A stretch of DNA of 64,000 nt from Lentisphaeria bacterium (GTDB lineage: Bacteria; Verrucomicrobiota; Lentisphaeria; Victivallales; Victivallaceae). Positions 50,506 to 57,920 of the stretch are shown here, in pieces (the first letter of the stretch is position 1; each line of letters begins with the position of its first letter). The translations under genes were made by a program, and so were the position numbers. Location of the stretch: assembly GCA_017450705.1 (NCBI GenBank), contig JAFSTC010000055.1:1-64000 (forward strand), written 5' to 3'. The notes under the pieces were generated by a model, which made no database searches, had not been told where the DNA came from, and saw nothing but the letters and a program-made list of their open reading frames with translations.

Positions 50506-51777
50506 TCAGATTTTGATGACTTTTTTGATATTTTTCAGAGTCGTCTTGCTGCTGCCCCACATCCTGTTGAGCCCGTCGACAAGGGAGTCGATGGGTCTGC
50601 GGGTCTCGTCGTACTCGCCGAGGAAAAGGGCGGCCAATTTCAACCCGCCCCAGACAGAGGTGAATCTGGGATCGTCCAGTCCCGTGAGGACGCCGCCGAC
50701 ATCGGCGGGGATCCGTTTGCGGCAGTCCAGTTCGAACACCTCGCGGAACAGCTCCTCCGACCGGAAAAACGATGCCCCGCCGCCGGTGAGGACGCCGCCG
50801 GCGTCCAGACTGTGGGGCGCCCCCGATGCGGTCAGCTGTTCGCGGATGATCTCGAAGATCTCCCGCAGACGCCAGTCGATGACCGTCTCGAAGCTGGAGA
50901 ACGGGATCTTTCTCAAGTGACCGGCCGCGCCCCGGAACTCCAGATATTCCCGGTTCTCGGCGCGCATCCGGCCCAGTGTTCCGTCCGCAAGCATCCGGCG
51001 GCACAGATCGATGTTGAGGTTCATGGCCACGGAGAGGTCGTTGGCCACATGTTCCATGCCCAGCTGGATCACGCCCGAAGCGCAGATCCCCCGGTCGTAT
51101 TCGACGATGTACTCGGTGCATCCGGCCCCCAGATCGACCAGCAGGACCCCCTGCGCCCGTTCGTCATCTGTCAGGACGGCGAAATCATCCGCCAAGACGG
51201 AAAAAGTCACCTCCGTATCGACGTCGCCGAACCCGGCATCCGCAACGGCGCGGCGGAAAACATCCAGCCGGGCGGCTATCCCGTGCACGACGTGCACGTG
51301 GGTTTCGAGGCGGACCCCCCGCTGCTGGAGCGGATCGCTCACACGGCGGCCGTCGACCTTGAAAAATGTTTCGGAGCAGTTGAGGATCTCCCGGTCGCCG
51401 GCCAGATTCAGGACCTGGGCGTTTTCCATGGCCTCTCTGCGTTCGGTCTCCGTGACGATCCGCTCGTCGTTGCGGATGGTGGAAGAGCCGACCCCCTGCT
51501 GGGACGCGATGCCGCAGCCGGTGACCAGCACATGTACCAGACGGCAGTCGCCGAGACGGCCTCCGGAAGAGGCGTCGGCCTCATCCACGGCCTTTTCCAA
51601 AAGGGGCAGCAGCGCCGGATAGTTGCATATCTCGCCTTTCACGACAGTCCCGGCGCTGGGAACGAGTCCCCGCCCGATGACCTCGACCTGCCCGTCTCCG
51701 GAGATCTCTCCCAGAAGCACGCAGATCTTGGATGTCCCGATCTCCACGGAACAGACGACATCGCGGTTCTTAAACAT
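50506..51777 (-). CDS. ftsA: Cell division protein FtsA
   Basis: 423 residues, actin-like fold. CSVEIGTSKICVLLGE is phosphate loop 1, VDLGAGCTEYIV is phosphate loop 2, and GVLTGGGASF the adenosine motif. The C-terminus ends in KTTLKNIKKVIKI, a short amphipathic helix as needed to attach FtsZ to the membrane. Its start overlaps the ROK kinase by eight bases and its stop is eight bases before ftsZ, so the three are tightly coupled. Residues between motifs are divergent, as expected for PVC bacteria. Cytoplasmic, membrane-peripheral. Confidence 0.9.
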   Translation of the reverse strand: MFKNRDVVCSVEIGTSKICVLLGEISGDGQVEVIGRGLVPSAGTVVKGEICNYPALLPLLEKAVDEADASSGGRLGDCRLVHVLVTGCGIASQQGVGSSTIRNDERIVTETERREAMENAQVLNLAGDREILNCSETFFKVDGRRVSDPLQQRGVRLETHVHVVHGIAARLDVFRRAVADAGFGDVDTEVTFSVLADDFAVLTDDERAQGVLLVDLGAGCTEYIVEYDRGICASGVIQLGMEHVANDLSVAMNLNIDLCRRMLADGTLGRMRAENREYLEFRGAAGHLRKIPFSSFETVIDWRLREIFEIIREQLTASGAPHSLDAGGVLTGGGASFFRSEELFREVFELDCRKRIPADVGGVLTGLDDPRFTSVWGGLKLAALFLGEYDETRRPIDSLVDGLNRMWGSSKTTLKNIKKVIKI

Positions 51778-52777
51778 TTTCGTCTCTCCCCGAGGGATTT
51801 TCCCTTTCGTTCAGATAATTCAGCGCGGCGGCGATGCCGGCAAAGGAACTGATCTCCCGGCGCAGTCCGCTGCCGACGATGTCACAGGCTTCCCGTGGTT
51901 CCTTCCAGCAGAAGCGGGGGAGGTATTTTCTGATCGGATCCGTGTACAGCTCCCCGATGGCCCAGGCCATGGTGCCGAGGATGATCTTCTCGGGATTGAG
52001 AAGATTGATGAGGGTCCCCATGGCCTGAGCGTTGCGCAGCGCGATCTCGTCCCAGAGGGCAAGCGCGTAGGGGTCGCCGGCCCGGACGGCTTTTTCGAGA
52101 ACGATCATATCCACTTTTTCCGGATCGCCGCCGGCCAGGCGCATGATGAGACTTTCGGGCTTGCCGGAGAGTTCCTCGCGCATACGCAGGGCGACGGCCC
52201 GTCCGCCGGCATAAGCCTCGTAGCACCCCTCCTGCCCGCAGCTGCACTTTCTTCCGCCGACCTGAACGCAGATGTGGCCGACCTCGCCGGCGCTCAGGGC
52301 CGCCCCTCCCCGGACAAGCCGCCCCGAAGAGATGATGCCGCCGCCGATACCGGTGCTCATGGTGAGATAGATCATGTTTTCGCACCCCCTGCCCGCGCCG
52401 AAGTACCATTCGGCGAGCGCGGCGCTGTTGGCGTCGTTCTCGAAGGTCCCGGGGATCCGCAACGCATCGGAAAGGTATTCCAGAATGGGGACGTTGCGCC
52501 ACAGGGGGTTATTGGGCGGTTCGAGCATGATCCCCCGGCGGGCGTCGGCGGGGAAAGGCGCGGATATGCCGAAGGCGGCCACGTCCGACATCTCAAGTTT
52601 CTGCTCCTTCACCATCCGTTCGGCCTCCGCGGCGATGCGGGGAAGGACTTCTTCGGGCCGGGTGTTGACGTTGGGCATCCGCCATCCGGAGAGGATGCGT
52701 CCGGAACTCGTCCCGAGCCCGATCCCCAGCTTCGTTCCCCCCACGTCGAAACCGAGCAGTACAGAATCTTTTTGCAT
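51770..52777 (-). CDS. ROK-family sugar kinase (glucokinase-like)
   Basis: 335 residues. FDVGGTKLGIGL is the phosphate-binding motif, FENDANSAALAEW carries the catalytic Asp, STGIGGGII follows, and the zinc motif CSCGQEGCYEAYAGGRA completes the ROK signature. No HTH is present, so it is a kinase and not a repressor. It phosphorylates glucose, or possibly N-acetylglucosamine or mannose, with ATP. ATG 52777 is preceded by AGGGAC. First gene of an operon with ftsA and ftsZ, starting from a dyad promoter shared with exbB. Confidence 0.88.
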   Translation of the reverse strand: MQKDSVLLGFDVGGTKLGIGLGTSSGRILSGWRMPNVNTRPEEVLPRIAAEAERMVKEQKLEMSDVAAFGISAPFPADARRGIMLEPPNNPLWRNVPILEYLSDALRIPGTFENDANSAALAEWYFGAGRGCENMIYLTMSTGIGGGIISSGRLVRGGAALSAGEVGHICVQVGGRKCSCGQEGCYEAYAGGRAVALRMREELSGKPESLIMRLAGGDPEKVDMIVLEKAVRAGDPYALALWDEIALRNAQAMGTLINLLNPEKIILGTMAWAIGELYTDPIRKYLPRFCWKEPREACDIVGSGLRREISSFAGIAAALNYLNERENPSGRDENV

Positions 52778-52811
52778 TTTTGTCCCTTTTTCAGAAATAT
52801 GCCACTTGTAG

Positions 52812-52833
52812 AATATAATACCCGAATTATATT
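52812..52833. promoter_or_regulatory. Palindromic divergent promoter between ROK-ftsAZ and exbB-exbD-tonB
   Basis: AATATAAT (52812-52819), spacer ACCCGA and ATTATATT (52826-52833) form a perfect 8-bp inverted repeat. Each arm holds a -10 TATATT: plus strand at 52828-52833 with -35 TTGTAG at 52806-52811 (16 bp); minus strand at 52817-52812 with -35 TTTATA at 52840-52835 (17 bp). The two promoters overlap, so they should compete or be co-regulated. Confidence 0.65.
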
Positions 52834-52883
52834 TTATAAAGCGGGAAAAAAAAGTTTTTTTCAAAATAGGAGGATGATTTGCC

Positions 52884-53687
52884 GTGAATATGTCCCTGCT
52901 GGCCTCGACGCCCGGAGTTTACTATGCCTTTGAAAACAGCGACACCGTCGGCAAAGCCATCGTGATCGGTCTTCTGCTGGGGTCGGTCCTCACCTGGAGT
53001 CTGATGATCGAAAAATTCATCCATCTGCAGCGGGCGAAGAAGCTCTCCCTCCGCTTTCTCGCGCTCTTCAAGTCAAACGAAAAGAACATCGCCACGCCGG
53101 GGATGATCCGGGAGGGGCTGAACAATCCCGGTCCTCTGGCGACGATCTACTCCTCCGGCGTCGAGAAGCTTCAGGATTTCTATCAGGCCGGGAGCCGGGA
53201 AATGTACTCCAGCGTCCACGGCGTCACCCCGTGCAAACTCTCGGATGCCCAGTACAACGCCATCGAAGCCGTGCTGGAACGGGAGGTCTCCGCCCAGATC
53301 CGCGAACTGGAAACCAACGTGGGGACCCTGGCCACACTGGTGAGCCTGAGTCCCTTCTGCGGCCTTTTCGGTACGGTTTGGGGCGTCATGATGGCCTTCA
53401 GCGGCATCGCAATCGCGGGCAAACCGGACTTCACCGCGCTGGCCCCCGGCGTCGCGGGCGCGCTGCTCACCACCGTGGCCGGTCTGGTCGTCGCCATTCC
53501 CTCCCTCGTCGGCTACAATTTCGTGACGGCGGCGATCCGCGACCTCACCGTCTCCATGGACAACTTCACCGAGGAATTCATGGTCCGGGTCAAACTGGAA
53601 CAACTGGAGTTCGACGCGAAGCAGCAGGCGGCTCCGGCCTTCCCCGCGAACGGGCAGACGGCGGTCTCCCGGGAGCCGCAGGAGTGA
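52884..53687 (+). CDS. exbB: ExbB/TolQ/MotA-type proton channel protein
   Basis: 267 residues. Three membrane segments (about 22-42, 150-172 and 190-215) with the family block GLFGTVWGVMMAF and the second-segment ALLTTVAGLVVAIP. With ExbD it forms a proton-driven motor in the inner membrane, energising TonB- or Tol-dependent processes. GTG 52884 lies 10 bases after AGGAGG; the ATG at 52890 is an alternative start. The gene is followed by exbD after four bases and by a TonB-family gene. Tol or Ton cannot be decided from the sequence alone. Confidence 0.88.
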   Translation: MNMSLLASTPGVYYAFENSDTVGKAIVIGLLLGSVLTWSLMIEKFIHLQRAKKLSLRFLALFKSNEKNIATPGMIREGLNNPGPLATIYSSGVEKLQDFYQAGSREMYSSVHGVTPCKLSDAQYNAIEAVLEREVSAQIRELETNVGTLATLVSLSPFCGLFGTVWGVMMAFSGIAIAGKPDFTALAPGVAGALLTTVAGLVVAIPSLVGYNFVTAAIRDLTVSMDNFTEEFMVRVKLEQLEFDAKQQAAPAFPANGQTAVSREPQE

Positions 53688-53691
53688 AACG

Positions 53692-54105
53692 ATGACCAGA
53701 AGGAAACGCGGACGCGCCGCCATGGCGGCCATCGACCAGATCAACGTGACACCGCTGCTGGACCTCACGTTCATTCTGCTCATCGTCTTCATGATCAGCA
53801 TGCCCCTGATGGAGTACGGCACCAAGATCAATCCGCCCGAGATGAACAGCGATCAGCTTCCCCTCGACAACGTGAAGAGCGTGAGCATCACCGAGACGGG
53901 TACGATCGTGTTCGGCAAAGAACCGGTCACCCGGGAACAGCTGGTCGAAAAACTCAAGGCCCTGAAAGCGACGGATCCCAAAACGGAACTGCTGCTGCGG
54001 GCCGACGGGTCCCGCAAGTACGATGACGTCATCAGCCTCATGGCCCTCATCCGCTCCGCAGGTTTCGCGGACGTGGTCCTCGTCACACAGGCGGAGTCGA
54101 AATGA
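53692..54105 (+). CDS. exbD: ExbD/TolR-type motor protein
   Basis: 137 residues. A short cytoplasmic N-terminus is followed by a single membrane helix containing the essential Asp (VTPLLDLTFILLIVFM) and a periplasmic domain ending SAGFADVVLVTQ. It is the ExbB partner that converts proton flow to movement. It starts four bases after exbB and ends in an ATGA overlap with the tonB-like gene. Confidence 0.9.
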   Translation: MTRRKRGRAAMAAIDQINVTPLLDLTFILLIVFMISMPLMEYGTKINPPEMNSDQLPLDNVKSVSITETGTIVFGKEPVTREQLVEKLKALKATDPKTELLLRADGSRKYDDVISLMALIRSAGFADVVLVTQAESK

Positions 54106-55004
54106 CGCCGGTCTTTTCACAAACGGATCTGCGCCTCGAACAGGAGAGGACGCAAAACGCCGCCCGCCGGCTGAAGATCTGCGGGAGCGTCTTCCTCATC
54201 CACACGCTGCTGCTGGGGATCCCGCTGCTCTGGGTGGCGCTGGACGCCTTCTTCCGTCCGCCCAAGATCAACGCCTTCCGGGTCAAGATCGGTCCCAAGG
54301 AGCTCTCTCACGCGCCGCAGGTGGGGCCGCCGGAACGGACCCGTCCCGGGGGCGGTGCGCCGACACCCGCCGAACCCAAAGTGAGCATTCCCAAATCGAA
54401 GCCGAAACCGAAACCCAAACCGACGCCCAAAAAGACGCCGAAGGAGCCCCGTGTCGCCGTCCCCCGGCCCCGGCCCAGGCCGCGTCCGAAACCGGCGATA
54501 AAGGAGCCCCGTGTCACGATCCCGAAGCAGAAACCGCCCGTCAAGCCGGCACAGGACAGACATACGGCAAAATCGTTGAAACAGGATGAAGGCATTTATC
54601 ATCCGCCCCAGGGCCGGAACGACCGGACCATCGGCGGGCGCAACTTCAACGCCAATGTCCCCATCGGCACGAGAAACCGGGGGCAGGAAAAAGGCCCTGA
54701 GGACCACCGCACGCCGGGGGGAGGACTCTCGGAAGAGATGGAAGCCTACAACCGCCGGGCCGGGATGTATCTCAAAAACGTCTGGATCCAGCCGCCGAAG
54801 TCGCTTCTGGGGAATCAGCTGCCCGCCGTGACCATCGAGCTTGAGATCGCCGCGGACGGAAGGGTCACGTCCAAGCGCATCCTGAAAACATGCGGCATCG
54901 CCGCCATGGACGAGTCCGCAAAGAATCTGCTCCGCCAGCTGGACAGGATGCCGGCTCCTCCGAAAAACACGGTGGTCCAGTTCATCCTTCAGACAGACGA
55001 TTGA
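54102..55004 (+). CDS. TonB/TolA-family energy transducer
   Basis: 300 residues. One N-terminal membrane helix (about 26-48), a long Pro/Lys/Arg-rich linker (about 75-155) with internal near-repeats of KEPRV, and a C-terminal TonB-like domain (AGMYLKNVWIQPPKSL, then VTIELEIAADGRVTSKRIL). This is the spanning protein of the ExbB/ExbD motor. The C-terminal domain contacts outer-membrane receptors (TonB) or Tol/Pal partners (TolA); TolB and Pal are not found beside it. The ATGA overlap with exbD marks an operon, and it converges on hydE with a 23-base overlap. Confidence 0.85.
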   Translation: MTPVFSQTDLRLEQERTQNAARRLKICGSVFLIHTLLLGIPLLWVALDAFFRPPKINAFRVKIGPKELSHAPQVGPPERTRPGGGAPTPAEPKVSIPKSKPKPKPKPTPKKTPKEPRVAVPRPRPRPRPKPAIKEPRVTIPKQKPPVKPAQDRHTAKSLKQDEGIYHPPQGRNDRTIGGRNFNANVPIGTRNRGQEKGPEDHRTPGGGLSEEMEAYNRRAGMYLKNVWIQPPKSLLGNQLPAVTIELEIAADGRVTSKRILKTCGIAAMDESAKNLLRQLDRMPAPPKNTVVQFILQTDD

Positions 55005-56082
55005 GCCGCGCGAGATAGTGCCGGGGCGTTCCCTGCGTCCGGTAGGCGATGTGTCCGCCGATCCGGGCGATGGAGCGCTCCAGCGCCGCACGGATGGCTG
55101 CCGCGTTCTCGTCCAGATCGGGTTTCCCGTCGTAAAGCTGATAGTCCGCCCGGTGTTCCACGGCGCCGACGTTGGGCATGATGACATTGGCCCCGGCGAG
55201 GAGCCCCATTTCCCGCCCGTCGGCGGGCCTCAGAGTCTGCAGAGCCGTCGTCGAGGCGATGTTCACGTCGCGCAGAAGAAGCCGCGTGACGGCGATCATA
55301 TTCAATCCCAGCCGGAAGCGGCGGGCGGCCTTTTCGGGCGTTTCCGGCGTGTCGTCCCGCAGGGGCGCGTCGTGCTGGGGCAGCCACGGTCCCATGCCGA
55401 TCATATCCAAGTCGAGATCGCGGAAGAAGAAAATGTCCCGGGCCAGATCCGCCGCCGTCTGGCGCGGCAGGCCGATCATGACGCCGCTGCCGACCTGGAA
55501 TCCCGCCGCACGCAGATCCTTCAGCGCGGCAAGACGTTCGTCGAAATCGCTGTCGGCCGGGTGGATGCGCCGGAAGAGCTCCCGGCTGGAGCTTTCGATC
55601 CTGAGCAGATACCGGTCCGCGCCGGACTCGCGCCATCTCCGGTACACGTCGTGGGACTGCTCCCCGCAGGAGAGCGTGATCCCGAGGCCGGGAAACGCCT
55701 TTCGGATCCCCCGTACCGCTTCGTCGACGAGCTCCACGGCGCGCCCGTCCCGGCGCTCGCCGCCCTGGAGCACGACGGACCCGTAGCCGTATTCCTCCGC
55801 CAGCGCCGCGGCGCCGAGGATCTCGTCAAGGCCGAGTTCGAACCGCCGGATGCGGCCGTTGCCGCGCCGGATGCCGCAGTAAAGACAGTTTCTGGCGCAG
55901 ATGTTGCTGTACTCGATGAGCCCGCGGAGATAAACGTCGTTCCCGACATACCGCAGTTTGACCCGGCAGGCCGCCTCGTAAAGGGCGCGGCAGGCCGCCT
56001 CGTCCTCACGGGCGACGAGAGACGCCGTCTCCTCGAGGGAAATGCCCTCCCCCGCCTCGGCGCGAGCCAGCAGATCCCTCAT
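54982..56082 (-). CDS. hydE: [FeFe]-hydrogenase maturase HydE (radical SAM)
   Basis: 366 residues. CARNCLYC (C-x3-C-x2-C) is the radical SAM cluster, in YLRGLIEYSNICARNCLYCG as in HydE. The rest (GVMIGLPRQTAADLARDIFF, MGPWLPQHDAPL and TTALQTLRPADGREMGLLAGAN) fits the HydE barrel. HydE helps build the dithiomethylamine bridge of the H-cluster; HydF, HydG and the hydrogenase are not in the window. ATG 56082 overlaps the pepF stop (ATGA). A BioB/PylB-like relative is the main alternative, but the pattern is closest to HydE. Confidence 0.85.
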   Translation of the reverse strand: MRDLLARAEAGEGISLEETASLVAREDEAACRALYEAACRVKLRYVGNDVYLRGLIEYSNICARNCLYCGIRRGNGRIRRFELGLDEILGAAALAEEYGYGSVVLQGGERRDGRAVELVDEAVRGIRKAFPGLGITLSCGEQSHDVYRRWRESGADRYLLRIESSSRELFRRIHPADSDFDERLAALKDLRAAGFQVGSGVMIGLPRQTAADLARDIFFFRDLDLDMIGMGPWLPQHDAPLRDDTPETPEKAARRFRLGLNMIAVTRLLLRDVNIASTTALQTLRPADGREMGLLAGANVIMPNVGAVEHRADYQLYDGKPDLDENAAAIRAALERSIARIGGHIAYRTQGTPRHYLARLNRLSEG

Positions 56083-57851
56083 CTGCCGAGCTCCCGGCGC
56101 AGACGTCCGACCACCCGCGAGAAATAGGCCAGCGCGTCGCGAACGGGCGCCGGCGTGGAAAGGTCCACCCCCGCGTCCCGCATGATATCCAGCACGTCTT
56201 TGGAATCCCCTGCCCTGAGGAACCCGAAATAGGCCTCCCGCTTGGCCGGATCGCCGCTGCGCAGGTTTTCCGCCAGCTTCAGCGCCGCGGACATGCCCGT
56301 CGCGTACTTGTAGACGTAGAAGTCGTAGTAGAAGTGAGGGATCCTCGCCCACTCCAGACTGATGAGCTTATCGGGCTTCACCTCCGGACCGTAGTAGAGT
56401 TTGTTCAGTTCGTAATAACGGTCGGAAAGCCAGTCGGCTGAGAGGGGGATCCCCTTTTCCGAAGCCTCGTGCATCTCCAGCTCGAACTCGGCAAACATGG
56501 TCTGGCGGTAAATGGTCCCGCGGATCTCGTCGGCCAGGTGCCCCAGCAGAAAGGCCCGGAACCCGGCGTCGGAGGCATTTTCCAGCAGATGCTCGAAGAG
56601 AAGGATCTCATTGGTCGTGCTGGCCACCTCCGCCACGAAGATCTCGTAGTCCGCGTAATGGTATTCCTGTGCGGCGTTGCTGTAAAAGCTGTGCATGGAG
56701 TGGCCCAGTTCATGGGCCAGCGTGAAGACGTCGTTGAGCGTCGAATCGTAGTTGAGCAGCACGTAGGGGAAACTGTCGTAACAGCCCCCCGAATAGGCCC
56801 CGGAGCGTTTCCCTTTGCGGGCGGGGACATCGATCCAGCGCTGGGTGAAGGCCCGGGACAGATCGCGCCCGTACTCCTCACCCAGCGGAGCCAGAGCCGC
56901 TTTCACCAGACGTTCTGCCTCATCGAAGGGATACTCCCTGCGGCAGTCCGGCAAGAGCGGATTGTACATGTCGAACATATCCAGCTTCGCGAGTCCCATC
57001 ACCTCCCGGCGGAGCTTCATGTAGTCGTAGAAGGGAGCGAAGCCGTCGTGGACGGCGGCAATGAGATTGCGGTAGACGCTTTCGGGCACGTTGTCGCCGG
57101 AAAGGGCGGCGGCAAGAGACGAACCGTAATGCCGGATCTTCGCCGAAGCGGCGTGACGCTTGACCGTCGCATCCAGCGTCGAGGCAAAGGTGTTGCGCAA
57201 TTTCCCGTAGCACTTGTACAGCCGGCGGAAAGCCCGGCGCCGGGTGGCCCGGTCGCCGCTTTCGAGGAAACGCCGGTAGTTGCCGTGGGTCAGCGCGACG
57301 GAACGGCCTTTCTCATCCTTCACTTTTCCGAAATCAAGATCGGCGTCGTTGAGCATCTCGAAGGTCCTGTCCGACGATCCCATGACGTCCGAGAGCGACC
57401 CGAGAAGCCGTTCCTCCGGTTCGGAGAGCGTGTGAGGACGCTCCCGCAGGAGCTCCTCGAGGCTCCGCCGGTAGAATGCGAGCTCCGGATCGGCCAGAAA
57501 CGCGTTCATCCGCTCCTCGGGGATCGCCATGATCTCCGGGTCGAACCAGGTCTCCAGCGGAGCCAATTCCGCAAATTTGCCTCTCACCCGGTCCACCCGA
57601 GATCTGTTGGCGTTGACGGTCGTGTCTTCGTCGCTTCTCAAATGCGCATAGCTGTAGACTTTTTCGCTGAGTCTGTCGAAAGCGTCTCCGGCCTCGATGG
57701 CCGCTTTGAGAACGGCGGGGGACTCGTGGAGACGCCCCCGGAAAGAGGCGAATTTTTCAGCCAGTTCCGGGATCCGCGCGAAATCACGTTCCCATGCGGC
57801 GGCATCGGGGTAGAGGGCCTCCAGATCCCAGGTCATTTCCGAAATGTTCAT
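56079..57851 (-). CDS. pepF: Oligoendopeptidase F (M3 family)
   Basis: 590 residues, normal for M3B peptidases. The zinc motif HELGH is at 380-384 in LAHELGHSMHSFYS, with EVASTTNEILLFEHLL downstream supplying the third ligand. It cleaves peptides of about 7-17 residues in the cytoplasm. It ends in an ATGA overlap with hydE and starts 69 bases after metH on the same strand. No signal peptide. Confidence 0.92.
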   Translation of the reverse strand: MNISEMTWDLEALYPDAAAWERDFARIPELAEKFASFRGRLHESPAVLKAAIEAGDAFDRLSEKVYSYAHLRSDEDTTVNANRSRVDRVRGKFAELAPLETWFDPEIMAIPEERMNAFLADPELAFYRRSLEELLRERPHTLSEPEERLLGSLSDVMGSSDRTFEMLNDADLDFGKVKDEKGRSVALTHGNYRRFLESGDRATRRRAFRRLYKCYGKLRNTFASTLDATVKRHAASAKIRHYGSSLAAALSGDNVPESVYRNLIAAVHDGFAPFYDYMKLRREVMGLAKLDMFDMYNPLLPDCRREYPFDEAERLVKAALAPLGEEYGRDLSRAFTQRWIDVPARKGKRSGAYSGGCYDSFPYVLLNYDSTLNDVFTLAHELGHSMHSFYSNAAQEYHYADYEIFVAEVASTTNEILLFEHLLENASDAGFRAFLLGHLADEIRGTIYRQTMFAEFELEMHEASEKGIPLSADWLSDRYYELNKLYYGPEVKPDKLISLEWARIPHFYYDFYVYKYATGMSAALKLAENLRSGDPAKREAYFGFLRAGDSKDVLDIMRDAGVDLSTPAPVRDALAYFSRVVGRLRRELGR

Positions 57852-57920
57852 CGATGTATGCTCCTCAAATAAAACGGATGGATTTTTCAGGACACGGCAA
57901 GCGGGGCGCAGAGAAAGATC

